Positions 27,453 to 36,931 of a stretch of 64,000 nt of DNA are shown here, in pieces. The stretch's first letter is position 1. Each line of letters begins with the position of its first letter. The notes beneath the pieces were generated by a model. The model did not search any database, was not told where the DNA came from, and was given only the letters and a program-made list of their open reading frames with translations. The translations under genes were made by a program, and so were the position numbers. Source of the DNA: Candidatus Obscuribacterales bacterium (GTDB lineage Bacteria > Cyanobacteriota > Vampirovibrionia > Obscuribacterales > Obscuribacteraceae); assembly GCA_031292355.1 (NCBI GenBank), contig JARLHI010000007.1:1-64000 (forward strand). The letters are read 5' to 3'.

Positions 27453-29234
27453 ATGACCACTCACGCAGCGGACCTTCCGACCGATATTTCAACTGCCTCG
27501 AACGATCTTGCCAAACCACAGTCAGAAAGGACGGCCAAAAGCCGCAAAGCTGACGATTTCGCCCATAGAAAGATCTGGCTGCAATCCCTCATTGCTATTT
27601 TGCTTATCTCTGGTTGCGCCTACTTTAGCGTTTCGAATTCGCGACCGAAATTCAATCGCTCGGAAATTGCTTACGCTGAAATTTCTCGCGAAATGCTGGA
27701 GCATCAAAGCTACATCGTGCCTCTTTATCGCGGCGTCCCCTGCATCGACAAACCCGTTTTAAATTACTGGGCAATTATTCCTTGCTTTGCCGCTTTTGGA
27801 CCTTCTGGTCTGGCGTCACGTATACCATCTATGGTGGCAGCGCTGTTATGTCTCGCTTTGTTTGCGACAGGTATTCGCAGCCTCTGGGGTTGGCAATCAA
27901 GTCTTATTGCGACGATGATTCTGGCTACTTCTCAGCGTTTCTGGGAATTTGCCACATTGTGCATGACAGACATGCTTCTCACTTTGTTCGACACAGTGGC
28001 GCTTACCAGTTTGTATATTGGTCTGCAAGACAAAAGTAAGCGTCTGCCCTGCTATCTCATCGCTGCAATAAGTATGGGGCTGGGCACCTTAACCAAAGGC
28101 CCTGTTGCTCTCATATTGCCGGCTGCATCATTTTTCTTCTATCTAGTAGCAACGAAACAATTGCGCATTCTCAATGTCGTGCAGATTGCTATCGCTGCTG
28201 TCGTTTTCTTCGCCGTTGCTGCGCCCTGGTACATAGCAGCTGCTTCCGCCGTAACAACTACAGCTGGCATCGGTGCCTGGCTATGGCATCACAATGTGGA
28301 AAGATTTTTTGGCTCCGCCTACGCCTACCACTATTCGCCTTTGTACATGGTGCAGTCGCTCTTCATGGGCTTTGCTCCCTGGTCGATATTTTTACCATTC
28401 GCTCTTTTTAGCGCGGTCAAAAGATGGCAGAAAAAGGTCGATCTCAATGAGTCCAAGCAAGAGCTCTACCTCTGGATATGGCTTGTTTTGACTACCACCT
28501 TCTTCACCTTCTCACGCGGCAAAATGAACTACTACGATTTGCCTGCATTCCCAGCAGCAGCTGGCGTCGTCGCCCTGAGCATCAATCACTGGATCAAGAA
28601 CAAACAAACTGGCGGCTATTTGGGCGCCTGGTTATTTGCTGCTGGTCTTTTTGGTGGGGCGGCAGTGGCAGCTTATATGCTGCCACTGGTGACACAAAGC
28701 AGCGATGTAGAAAGCTGGGCTATGATGCCGGCTGGTCTAGTTATCTGCGGCATCGCAGCAGTCTGGGCACTTGTTAAAGACAAATCGCTGCTAGCTTACG
28801 GAGCCATTTTTACTGGATTATGCTGGGCGCTCATCAGCTTCAGCGTTCAAGTGCATCCATTGCTGGCGAAGCAATCACCAGCAAACTCCTACATCCAAAT
28901 CATGAAATTACATCCAGAATCGCGCATCGCTATTCATGGAGATTTCGCTAAAACAATCGACTGGTATGACGCTTCCCTTTTTGAAACGAGAAAAATTCCA
29001 GCCGAACTGAATGGCACCGATGACCTGGCAGCGTACATGCGCAAACCTGAGCCAGCCTTGATCATAGTGACCGAAGATCGCTTCAAGATGCTGCCTCAAG
29101 ACGTGCGCTCTCAAGCTGTCATTCTGGAAAGTCGTCCGTCGGTCTATAAAAAATTGGACCTTGGATTTCTGGCAAAAAGTCGAGGCAAATTTACCGACCC
29201 AGTGCCACTACTGCTAGTATCAAATAGAAAATAA
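27453..29234 (+). CDS. ArnT/PMT-family (GT39/GT83-like) membrane glycosyltransferase
   Basis: A 593-residue polytopic protein with about 12 helices. The first periplasmic loop carries the family pattern RSEIAYAEISREM with acidic E71, and DKPVLNYW (D99, K100), as in ArnT and protein O-mannosyltransferases. These enzymes take a sugar from a polyprenyl-phosphate donor and add it to lipid A or protein. ATG at 27453 is chosen because AAAGGA precedes it by about 8 bases; a frame from TTG at 27366 is rejected. It leads a plus-strand group with AsnB, GT87 and GT2 genes. Confidence 0.85.
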   Translation: MTTHAADLPTDISTASNDLAKPQSERTAKSRKADDFAHRKIWLQSLIAILLISGCAYFSVSNSRPKFNRSEIAYAEISREMLEHQSYIVPLYRGVPCIDKPVLNYWAIIPCFAAFGPSGLASRIPSMVAALLCLALFATGIRSLWGWQSSLIATMILATSQRFWEFATLCMTDMLLTLFDTVALTSLYIGLQDKSKRLPCYLIAAISMGLGTLTKGPVALILPAASFFFYLVATKQLRILNVVQIAIAAVVFFAVAAPWYIAAASAVTTTAGIGAWLWHHNVERFFGSAYAYHYSPLYMVQSLFMGFAPWSIFLPFALFSAVKRWQKKVDLNESKQELYLWIWLVLTTTFFTFSRGKMNYYDLPAFPAAAGVVALSINHWIKNKQTGGYLGAWLFAAGLFGGAAVAAYMLPLVTQSSDVESWAMMPAGLVICGIAAVWALVKDKSLLAYGAIFTGLCWALISFSVQVHPLLAKQSPANSYIQIMKLHPESRIAIHGDFAKTIDWYDASLFETRKIPAELNGTDDLAAYMRKPEPALIIVTEDRFKMLPQDVRSQAVILESRPSVYKKLDLGFLAKSRGKFTDPVPLLLVSNRK

Positions 29235-29244
29235 GGCGACCAAT

Positions 29245-31167
29245 ATGTGCGGCATCATCGGCTATCTCAATCTAAATGGTAAGGACATAGCTCCAGACGA
29301 GAACTATCTGCCCCAAATGTGCCGCAGCATTTATCATCGTGGGCCCGACGAAGAAGGAATGAAGACAGTAGGTCCAGCGGCTATGGGCATGACTCGTCTA
29401 TCGATCATCGATCTGGCAACCGGTCAGCAACCCATCGCCAACGAAGATGAGTCAGTGTGGATTGTTTTTAACGGTGAAATATATAACTTTCAAGAATTGC
29501 AAAAGAAAGTCGTAAAGCTCGGTCATACCTTGCGCACCAGAAGCGATACCGAAGTAATTGTCCACCTCTACGAAGAATATGGCGTCGACTGCCTCCAGTA
29601 TTTAGAGGGGATGTTTTCGTTCGCGATCTGGGACATACGCAAAGAGACTTTATTCATTGCCCGTGACAGACTCGGCGAAAAGCCATTGCACTGGGGCGTG
29701 TTCGACGGACAACTGATATTCGGCTCCGAATTGAAAGCTCTCTTGGTTCATCCTAAAACGCGCAAGAATCTCAATCTGCAAGCCCTGCAAAAATATCTCA
29801 CTCTAGAGTATGTGCCTGCACCAGAATCGATTTTTGATGGCATTCACAAACTAATGCCCGGTCATTTTATGCTTGTCAAAAATGGCGACATCTCGTTAAA
29901 AAACTACTGGACACCAAAAATCGAAGCGCAGGAATCGATTACTGAATCAGACGCAGCCGGAAGGCTCGTTGAGCTTTTGGACAAATCGATTCAATTGCGC
30001 ATGATCGCAGATGTTCCACTGGGTGTGTTCCTATCCGGAGGCATTGACTCGTCGGCCATTGCCGCTTTTGCTGCGGCTCACTCACGCAAGCCCATTCGCA
30101 CTTTTTCAATTGGCTTTGCCGATCCGTCATTCGATGAGTCTGCCCACGCTCAAGCAGTTGCCAGCCATCTGGGCACCGACCACGAAGTGATTCAATTTTT
30201 GCCAGACTTGGCCCTTGAAACAATGGAAGAACTATGGGCGGTCCTCGATGAACCGATGGCAGATGCTTCAATTTTGCCGACGTACTTTCTCTCAAAAATG
30301 ACCAAGAGATCAGTCACAGTTGCCTTGTCTGGAGAAGGTGGAGATGAACTGTTTGGTGGCTATCCCACCTATCAGGCGCACAAAATGGCCAGCATGTGGA
30401 ATCGAGTGCCAAGCGTGCTTCGCAATGGCGTGATCGAACCGACGATTCGCGCGCTACCAGTCAATATGAATAATCTCAGTCTCGATTACAAAATGAAGCG
30501 TTTCATTTCGTCTGCCGCTGAATCGCCAGTGCAAAGACATCTGCGCTGGATGGGCTCTATTTCACTGCAAGAACAAGAGAAATTGATGGACCACGCAGGC
30601 CGCAACGTTAAGTCTAGTCGAGCGGCCACGGTCGGTCGTGAAGAAGATTTCTTCGATTCAAGCAATCCGTATTACAGCCTCAGTCCAGCTATCGCTGATG
30701 ATGATGTGGTCGCGCGCATTATGCGTTTAGATTTGCGCACATACTTGCCCGATGATTTGCTGGTTAAATCCGACAGAGCATCGATGGCTGCTTCACTAGA
30801 AGTTAGATTGCCATTTCTAGCCTATCCGCTGGTAGAATTTGCGCTTTCATTGCCGTCATCATTGAAAGTAAAGGGCATGACGACCAAATATCTTCTCAAA
30901 AAAGCAGTGACACCATATTTGCCGCACCGAACCATCAATCGTCCGAAGAAAGGTTTCGGTATCCCCGTCGCCAAATGGCTAAACAAAGACTTTAAGCCGA
31001 TTGTCGATGAATTGTTCAGCGATAAATTCATTGTCCAGCAGGGACTTTTTGAAAAAGAATATGTGCGGAATTTGTTGAGCGAACATCGTTCAGGCTCGAT
31101 AGATCGACGCAAAGAATTGTGGACGCTTTTTATGTTCCAACAGTTCTGGCGCAAATACTTCTCTTAA
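29245..31167 (+). CDS. asnB: asparagine synthase (glutamine-hydrolysing) family amidotransferase
   Basis: A 640-residue enzyme with an N-terminal class II glutaminase domain and a synthetase domain. C2 in MCGIIGYLN is the nucleophile, with RLSIIDLATGQQP, FNGEIYN and DTEV as substrate and ammonia-site motifs. The PP-loop is SGGIDSS at residues 264-270. All key motifs are intact. True asparagine synthesis is possible, but AsnB-like genes inside glycan loci often amidate sugar carboxylates. Its position 10 bases after a glycosyltransferase gene makes that role worth considering. The gene symbol reflects the family, not a proven substrate. Confidence 0.9.
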   Translation: MCGIIGYLNLNGKDIAPDENYLPQMCRSIYHRGPDEEGMKTVGPAAMGMTRLSIIDLATGQQPIANEDESVWIVFNGEIYNFQELQKKVVKLGHTLRTRSDTEVIVHLYEEYGVDCLQYLEGMFSFAIWDIRKETLFIARDRLGEKPLHWGVFDGQLIFGSELKALLVHPKTRKNLNLQALQKYLTLEYVPAPESIFDGIHKLMPGHFMLVKNGDISLKNYWTPKIEAQESITESDAAGRLVELLDKSIQLRMIADVPLGVFLSGGIDSSAIAAFAAAHSRKPIRTFSIGFADPSFDESAHAQAVASHLGTDHEVIQFLPDLALETMEELWAVLDEPMADASILPTYFLSKMTKRSVTVALSGEGGDELFGGYPTYQAHKMASMWNRVPSVLRNGVIEPTIRALPVNMNNLSLDYKMKRFISSAAESPVQRHLRWMGSISLQEQEKLMDHAGRNVKSSRAATVGREEDFFDSSNPYYSLSPAIADDDVVARIMRLDLRTYLPDDLLVKSDRASMAASLEVRLPFLAYPLVEFALSLPSSLKVKGMTTKYLLKKAVTPYLPHRTINRPKKGFGIPVAKWLNKDFKPIVDELFSDKFIVQQGLFEKEYVRNLLSEHRSGSIDRRKELWTLFMFQQFWRKYFS

Positions 31168-31189
31168 CCGCAAAGCAGGACGATTTTCA

Positions 31190-32452
31190 ATGCGAGCACT
31201 CGCGCTCATCTCCTGGATACCATCACTGTTGTGGTGCGTATTTTTCTTGAGCACAATCGTCGGCACTGAAATTCTCGTTCCTAATTCGAGAATCTCATCT
31301 GACTTTCATCTCAATTTTTACAGTGCTGGCTATCTCGTAGCGCACAATCAGACTGGAATTCTTTACCCACCATCGAATGCCACCACTTTCATTAATACTC
31401 CATTCGATCAATTTCTCCATCAGTTCTATCCAACCTTAAGCAAAAACCTCTACGGCACTTTTCTCTACACACCTCTGGTTGCAGTACTTTTCGCCGTTTT
31501 TGCACCGCTACCTGCAAACATTGCCTTGCTTGTTTTCCAGGCCATCAATTTAGCGGGCATCGCCTGGCTTGGCCTAAAAGCCGAGCGCGCTGTCGGCATC
31601 GACGCGCGCAAAGTATTTTTGGGCAGCATGCTATTTTTTCCTATTGCCGGAACCCTTTGGCTGGGTCAGGTAAGCATGCTATTTGGTTTATTTCCACTGG
31701 TGGCAGGCTATTATCTTTTGCAAAAAAACAAAAGTATCACCGCGGGATTGCTGTGGTCGTTGATGTCGCTGAAACCGCAATTTCTACCTGTCCCTTTCGT
31801 CATTGCCATCGCTACTGGCAATTTCCGCTGCCTTTGGGCTTTGATAGTCGGCTGCGCGGCGCTTCTTACATTGAATGTTTTTTGCCTGACGCCGGCGATA
31901 TTTTCTCAATGGCTCTTCGACACAACAAGGCTGGCAAACGCCATGTTTACAGCTAACGTCTCGCACCTTGTGGCTTGCGTTCCAGGCACCATTATTATGT
32001 GCCTGCCCGAGTCAGCGCCACCAGCTTCAAGGTTGATTATTTTCGCAGCAGCTGCGGGGATGGCGACTTTAGCAATGCTTTTCGTTTTCTGGCATGTGAA
32101 AAAAAACGCTGCGAAGAAAGATCGACTGGCAATTACAACCATAGTCGCCCTTCTCGCTTTGCCAGTTTACTCACGGTTATTCAACTATGACCTGGCACTT
32201 CTTAGCTTTGCCAGCTTATTGATGTTTTCCAATCAGTGGTCGGCGAAAATCAGCCATTCGATGCGTCAGCTGACAATTGTTATGTGGATCGGTCTCAATC
32301 TGCAATTTGTGGTTGCGGCGTCCGGCACGCATAGCGTGAGTCCTTTGGTTACGGGTTTGATGCTGACCGTTTTTTGCGCCTGGGGATGTGTGCTCGCAAC
32401 AAAGATTGACAAAGAACAGGCGCCCGTGAGCGAAGAGCAAACCTTACCGTAA
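31190..32452 (+). CDS. GT87 family (DUF2029) polyprenyl-phosphate-dependent glycosyltransferase
   Basis: A 420-residue polytopic protein. It has the GT87 pattern: a D-x-x-x-N-F-Y-S-A loop (SDFHLNFYSAGYLVAHNQTGILYPP), an F-Y-T-P element (GTFLYTPLVAVLF), GQVSMLFGLFPL, and LKPQFLPVPF. Members transfer mannose or similar sugars from polyprenyl-phosphate donors on the outer face of the inner membrane. It follows asnB by 22 bases and precedes the GT2 gene, which could make the lipid-linked donor it uses. The acceptor is unknown. Confidence 0.8.
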   Translation: MRALALISWIPSLLWCVFFLSTIVGTEILVPNSRISSDFHLNFYSAGYLVAHNQTGILYPPSNATTFINTPFDQFLHQFYPTLSKNLYGTFLYTPLVAVLFAVFAPLPANIALLVFQAINLAGIAWLGLKAERAVGIDARKVFLGSMLFFPIAGTLWLGQVSMLFGLFPLVAGYYLLQKNKSITAGLLWSLMSLKPQFLPVPFVIAIATGNFRCLWALIVGCAALLTLNVFCLTPAIFSQWLFDTTRLANAMFTANVSHLVACVPGTIIMCLPESAPPASRLIIFAAAAGMATLAMLFVFWHVKKNAAKKDRLAITTIVALLALPVYSRLFNYDLALLSFASLLMFSNQWSAKISHSMRQLTIVMWIGLNLQFVVAASGTHSVSPLVTGLMLTVFCAWGCVLATKIDKEQAPVSEEQTLP

Positions 32453-32563
32453 TTTAGTTTCCCGAAGTTGACGCAGACATGTACACTAACCTTTGACAAC
32501 GCTCAAACTAAGTTAGTCACCAAATTAAGCACAACTCACAATGCCCTGCGCTCGCGGTGAAAG

Positions 32564-33643
32564 ATGGCTCGTTATAAACAACCAGTTGGCTCAGTAAACA
32601 TGGATACGTCCGACACGTGGTCGGACAAAATGCTGCAAGAGGCGACATCCAGACAGGCCAAGCCAAAACCAGAATTGTCTGTCGTCATTCCGGTCTATAA
32701 CGAAGAAGAAAATATTGAACGCCTCTATGACAAGCTCGTCGCCGCGTTGACCGAGCTTGGCAAAACTTGGGAAGCCGTATTTATTGATGACGGTTCAACC
32801 GATCGCTCTTTTGAAGAGCTGGAAAAACTTTCTTTGAGAGATGAACGTATCAAGATAGTTCAATTCGTGCGCAACTATGGTCAAACAGCGGCACTATCAG
32901 CTGGAATCGACCATTCGCTGGGCAAAATTATTATCCCAATGGATGCTGATCTGCAAAACGATCCTGCAGACATCAGATCCTTATTGAATAAAATGGACGA
33001 AGGCTATGACGTCGTCAGCGGCTGGCGCAAAAACCGTCAGGATGAGTTTTTCACTCGTTTGATACCCTCCTGGACAGCAAACAAAATCATCTCTGTAATT
33101 AGCGGCGTACGTCTGCATGATTATGGTTGTTCACTAAAGGCATATCGGCGCGACGTAATTAAAAACATTCGTCTGTACGGTGAAATGCACCGTTTCGTGC
33201 CGATTTACGCAAGCTGGCAGGGTGCCAAAGTTGCTGAAATTCCAGTCAATCACTTCGCCCGACAATTCGGTCAATCGAAATATGGTCTGTCGCGTACATT
33301 TAAGGTTGTTCTCGATTTGATTACCGTCAAATTCATGAGCAGCTATTTCACTAAACCTATCTATGTGTTCGGCACAGCCGGTATTGCCTCGATTGGCTTT
33401 GCATTCGCTGGTTTTGCCTGGATGCTCGTGCTCAAATTCTGTTACGACACAACCTTCATCGAAACTCCTTTGCCTGTTCTTGTGGCAATGTGTTTCATGG
33501 TGGGAATTCAGTTGATTTTGATGGGATTGCTCGCAGAAATCTTGATGCGCACCTACCATGAATCGCAGGGTAAACGCATTTATGCAGTCGCCACCAGACT
33601 GAACACACCACCTCCAAGAGACGAAGTTAGTCTCGAAGATTAG
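32564..33643 (+). CDS. GT2 polyprenyl-phosphate glycosyltransferase (DPM1/GtrB type)
   Basis: A 359-residue protein with a cytoplasmic GT2 domain: VVIPVYNEEEN near residue 41, DDGSTD at 75-80, and the metal-binding DAD at 127-129 in MDADLQNDP. It ends in two membrane helices (about 263-285 and 297-320), the layout of GtrB, ArnC and dolichol-phosphate mannose synthases. It should load a sugar from a nucleotide donor onto undecaprenyl or a similar phosphate, supplying the GT-C enzymes on either side. The terminal codons overlap the opposite-strand ArnT-like gene by 17 bases, so the two genes converge. Methionine 13 is an alternative start. Confidence 0.88.
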   Translation: MARYKQPVGSVNMDTSDTWSDKMLQEATSRQAKPKPELSVVIPVYNEEENIERLYDKLVAALTELGKTWEAVFIDDGSTDRSFEELEKLSLRDERIKIVQFVRNYGQTAALSAGIDHSLGKIIIPMDADLQNDPADIRSLLNKMDEGYDVVSGWRKNRQDEFFTRLIPSWTANKIISVISGVRLHDYGCSLKAYRRDVIKNIRLYGEMHRFVPIYASWQGAKVAEIPVNHFARQFGQSKYGLSRTFKVVLDLITVKFMSSYFTKPIYVFGTAGIASIGFAFAGFAWMLVLKFCYDTTFIETPLPVLVAMCFMVGIQLILMGLLAEILMRTYHESQGKRIYAVATRLNTPPPRDEVSLED

Positions 33644-35405
33644 GCATATCGGCAAGTTTCGGATAACTCACGGGTTTGTGACTGCCATCCTTGGTATACA
33701 GCCCTACCCAGGGCACGGTGCCTTCTGTTTTGCAATTTCGGTCAATGGCGAAGAGCCACCAGTGACCGTCATAGCAAACCGCCCGAGGCGAGCGGTTGGT
33801 CCAGGCGAGCACACTGAGAACATCATCGCTAATAAGAATCCACTGCATTCCTGCTCTATCATCGCCATATGACTGCATCTCTGCTTCGTCTTTGATCAAA
33901 GGCAATTTGCGTTTGTAATGGTATGTGGTTGACGGCTCCAGATAATTGACCACGGCAAGATTGGCATTGCGCTTGATCGCGTAAGCGACCAAATTATCTA
34001 TGGGCAATTGATAGACGTTGTAATAGAGAGTGAACATCAATGGCACAAAAATGGCACAAAAGACCGAAAGCGTCGAGCACAAAATAGCTGCACCTGTGAC
34101 GATTTTTCGAGTGCGAACAAAGTTGACCGCTGCAACTGTCGCCCCAAGCAAAAGAACAGCTGCTGTGATTTCCAGCCCCAAAAACGCATACGCCTTGTCA
34201 AAGATTTTGCTGACGACAAACGGTCCAACAATAAGGCCGACAGCGAAAAACACAGACACTGCATATAGTGGCAATGTTTTACGGGCTTTTATAAGACTAT
34301 CAATAAAGCATCCAAGCAGCAGCGCAAATGCCGGACTGAGAGGAATGATGTATGTATAAAGCTTAGTAGGAATAGCGCTAAAAAAGCAAAATGTCATGGT
34401 CAGCCAGCACGCTGCGAAAACCAGCAATTGCAGCCGCTTATCGTTGAGAATTTCTTTGCGCTGCCAGATTTTGGCAATCCACGGCCACCAAAAAGCAATA
34501 AGAAGAGACCAGGGAAAAAATCCGCCAACAGCGATCGGCAAGTACCACCAGAACGGTCTTACGTGATTGACGACGCCAACCATACGACCAAAATTTTGAC
34601 GAAAGAAAAATGCAGTTGTGAATGCACCATGTGTTTCGTTGTGAGCCCAAATGTAGTATGGCGAAGTCAAAAGCAAAATACCAAGCACTCCGGCGAATGG
34701 GTGCAATTGCCAGACATTCAGCAAAATGCGACGAAAGTCGATGCGACGCAGGTCGATGCCAGGAATGCTAGTCAAACCAACATAGGCAGCTAGAATCAAA
34801 CCCACAAGCACCACAGCGAATGGACCTTTGATCAGTACAGCTACAGCAAGCGCCAGATAAGCAAAAATCAAAAACTTGAAACGTTTTTTGATGAGGAAAA
34901 TAGCAAAGGAAAACAGGGTTGTAGTGAGACACAAAGAGAGCGGTTCGTCAGTGAGCGAAACGCGACCGACTGAAACGAACAATGGTAAAGAGAGCAAAAT
35001 TGCAGCAGAGAGCAAAGATTGCCTACGCGTCAAAAATTGTCGACTGAAACAGTAAGTAGCAACAACTTCGAGAATTCCAGCCAGAGCCGAAGGCAAACGC
35101 CCGGCGAATTCGTTGATACCAAACAATTTGAAGGCAGCCACAATAAACCAGAAGTGCAAAGCAGGCTTATCGAGCCACGGTTCATAATTGATGAAAGTGC
35201 AAGCAAAACTTTTGAGTTCGAGCATCTCACGAGCCGATTCTGTGAAGAAACTGTCTGTAGGATCGATCATTGGCGTTGTGCCAAGAAAGGGTATGAAAAC
35301 AAGGCTGGCTGCCACAAACAGCAAGACGGCGATTTGCCAGTCGGAAATCCCTCCTACAGGCTTTGATTGTTGATGGCTTGCGCTGACGTTTGAAATTGAT
35401 GCCAC
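33627..35405 (-). CDS. ArnT/PMT-family membrane glycosyltransferase
   Basis: A 592-residue polytopic protein with about 11-12 helices. The first loop has DPTDSFFTESAREM (D48, D51, E56) and DKPALHFWF (D79, K80), as in ArnT. A soluble domain near the C-terminus contains WTNRSPRAVCYDGHWWLF. It is a paralog-like partner to the gene at 27453. It is on the opposite strand and overlaps the 3' end of the GT2 gene. Donor should be the lipid-linked sugar made by GT2; acceptor unknown. Confidence 0.85.
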   Translation of the reverse strand: MASISNVSASHQQSKPVGGISDWQIAVLLFVAASLVFIPFLGTTPMIDPTDSFFTESAREMLELKSFACTFINYEPWLDKPALHFWFIVAAFKLFGINEFAGRLPSALAGILEVVATYCFSRQFLTRRQSLLSAAILLSLPLFVSVGRVSLTDEPLSLCLTTTLFSFAIFLIKKRFKFLIFAYLALAVAVLIKGPFAVVLVGLILAAYVGLTSIPGIDLRRIDFRRILLNVWQLHPFAGVLGILLLTSPYYIWAHNETHGAFTTAFFFRQNFGRMVGVVNHVRPFWWYLPIAVGGFFPWSLLIAFWWPWIAKIWQRKEILNDKRLQLLVFAACWLTMTFCFFSAIPTKLYTYIIPLSPAFALLLGCFIDSLIKARKTLPLYAVSVFFAVGLIVGPFVVSKIFDKAYAFLGLEITAAVLLLGATVAAVNFVRTRKIVTGAAILCSTLSVFCAIFVPLMFTLYYNVYQLPIDNLVAYAIKRNANLAVVNYLEPSTTYHYKRKLPLIKDEAEMQSYGDDRAGMQWILISDDVLSVLAWTNRSPRAVCYDGHWWLFAIDRNCKTEGTVPWVGLYTKDGSHKPVSYPKLADMPNLRD

Positions 35406-35498
35406 GAAAAATCCCGCACTAGTGTTCAGGCGGATACGTGCCTGACGGGCATCAGTCTAGCGAACTCAAACCGATTTTTCCGCAGTGATGATTAACGT

Positions 35499-35942
35499 TC
35501 AAGCAGCAAACAAGCGCCTCAAATAGCGAGACGAACCAAAGACGACATTGTCGAAAATTGTCATGAGAGGATTGCGGCACTGCATATATTTGAGTCTGTT
35601 AGCTTCGTTGTCAGACCTACGAGTAGAGGCGCCACGGAAGTACTCTTTTCTTCTGGATTGCCAGTGAGCGTCTTCGACATGTCCCAGGACTAACTCTTGC
35701 ACGATTGCACTGCATTCCAGTCCGGCTTGAATGGTGTGGCGAACTTTTTTCTGGATGATCGACTCAATACCGGTATCGTTGAAAGCTCGGGATTTCTCGT
35801 AAAAAGTGAGCTGACGGTTGGCGGCATCTATATCGGATGCGCCTGGTGGGGCAGCGGTTACCGGTGCTTGATACTGACTTCCAGAAAGCAGAATTTCGAC
35901 TGGAAGAATATCGTTTGTGACTGTGGTTCGCATAGTTCCCAT
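35499..35942 (-). CDS. hypothetical protein
   Basis: A 147-residue protein with no recognised domain and no signal peptide. The C-terminal half is basic and helical in composition (VQELVLGHVEDAHWQSRRK, RSDNEANRLKYMQCRN). AGAGG lies directly upstream; starts at 35942 or three codons further in (35933) fit equally. It lies alone between the ArnT-like gene and the BFD locus. Its amino acid composition looks like a real protein, but there is no homology support from reading alone. Confidence 0.5.
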   Translation of the reverse strand: MGTMRTTVTNDILPVEILLSGSQYQAPVTAAPPGASDIDAANRQLTFYEKSRAFNDTGIESIIQKKVRHTIQAGLECSAIVQELVLGHVEDAHWQSRRKEYFRGASTRRSDNEANRLKYMQCRNPLMTIFDNVVFGSSRYLRRLFAA

Positions 35943-36265
35943 GCCTCTTAGAAGCTCTTTATGGCATCACTGTATGCCTCGATTGTGACTAAGTTGTGCG
36001 CAAGGATGGGATAAACCGCCAAAACTATGATGAATTAAGCTTCTGTCGGGTAATTATTGCAGCTCGCGAGAGTTAGCGAAGGGCTTAATCGGCAGCTTTG
36101 CGTTTTCTTAGGCTGAACTGACTGCTTTCTGCACCTCAAATCTGTAGGCTCAGGTCAAATCCAATTATCCCTATTGAGAAACTTTCTCAACCTGCAATTC
36201 CAACAATATTCAACACAATCAACTCCCATGCGCATTCTATGAATGTGTAAGTAAAGGAGGACGCC
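35943..36265. other. divergent region upstream of the BFD gene
   Basis: No gene is seen. The region holds the perfect palindrome at 36174-36190 and a smaller CATTC/GAATG dyad near 36233-36245, just before the strong ribosome site of the BFD-type gene. Confidence 0.4.
36174..36190. promoter_or_regulatory. 17-base perfect palindrome, candidate operator
   Basis: The arms TTGAGAAA and TTTCTCAA flank a single central C. The core has the 7-1-7 layout of Fur/Zur/PerR-type boxes but not their sequence. It lies 75 bases before the BFD-type [2Fe-2S] gene, where metal or redox control would make sense. Confidence 0.5.
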
Positions 36266-36619
36266 ATGTTTATCTGTAATTGTGCTGCTGTCGGCCACGC
36301 TGCTATCGTCAAAGCAGTCGAGCAAGACGGCGTTCGCACAGTCAAACAACTCCAAATCAAACTCAATGTAGCGAATCAGTGCAAGAAGTGCGCAATCGCT
36401 GCCCAAGTCATCATCAAACTCGTTCTCGCCGCAATGGCCGCCAACAAGAAAGCGGGAATCAAAGCCCCCGTTCAATTGCATATCGACGTCATGCTCCAGG
36501 CTATCGCCGCCGCGGAAAGGGCTAAGCGTCCTAACGCTCGTGCAATCCAACGAACGCCTGCGGCCAAAATTGCCATCTGCGATGCAGACACTTGCACATG
36601 CGGAAATACCTGTCGATAA
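36266..36619 (+). CDS. BFD-type [2Fe-2S] protein with Cys-rich tail
   Basis: A 117-residue protein. Residues 1-50 match the bacterioferritin-associated ferredoxin-like domain, with C4 and C6 in ICNC, then 32 residues, then C39 and C42 in QCKKC, the exact ligand spacing of BFD [2Fe-2S] clusters. A helical middle follows and then an unusual tail with four Cys (C105, C110, C112, C116). BFD domains pass electrons or clusters in iron release from bacterioferritin and in other enzymes. AAAGGAGG lies at ideal distance before the ATG, a sign of strong translation, and C-ending codons are preferred. No bacterioferritin gene is nearby. Confidence 0.8.
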   Translation: MFICNCAAVGHAAIVKAVEQDGVRTVKQLQIKLNVANQCKKCAIAAQVIIKLVLAAMAANKKAGIKAPVQLHIDVMLQAIAAAERAKRPNARAIQRTPAAKIAICDADTCTCGNTCR

Positions 36620-36649
36620 GGACATCAAGAAGGAAAAAAGGAAACGAAT

Positions 36650-36739
36650 TTGGATTACAACTCTGCATTCTATGCCGCCTACGCGGACCACCTCCAGGAG
36701 CCAGTGTACGAAGGATGGAAGATTCTCACTATCCGCTAA
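36650..36739 (+). CDS. probable 29-residue small protein
   Basis: A TTG at 36650, 8 bases after AAAGG, opens a 29-codon frame rich in Tyr and Ala (start MDYNSAFYAAYADH, end GWKILTIR). Nearly all variable third positions are C or G, matching the codon pattern of the BFD gene 30 bases upstream. That pattern is hard to explain by chance. It is probably co-transcribed with the BFD gene and closed by the hairpin at 36791. Function unknown; alternatively it is the 5' end of a truncated gene. Confidence 0.45.
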   Translation: MDYNSAFYAAYADHLQEPVYEGWKILTIR

Positions 36740-36790
36740 CCGGAATTTGTTGATGAGACAACTAGCTCGACCTTCTTGCCAACCAACGGA

Positions 36791-36832
36791 GGAGACTGCA
36801 TTTGAGCGGATCTATAAAATCCAGCAGTCTCC
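36791..36832 (+). terminator. inverted repeat after the BFD transcript
   Basis: The arms GGAGACTGC (36791-36799) and GCAGTCTCC (36824-36832) enclose a 24-base loop with an inner GGAT/ATCC stem. They are followed by CCCATTTT. A terminator is likely, though the U tract is short. Confidence 0.5.
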
Positions 36833-36931
36833 CCCATTTTGGCGCCCAGTCATTTTTTTCACCTCGCAACAACTACATAAGATAGTAAACCGCTTGAACC
36901 ACTCACACTATATCAGCGCTGGTGCAGCCAA

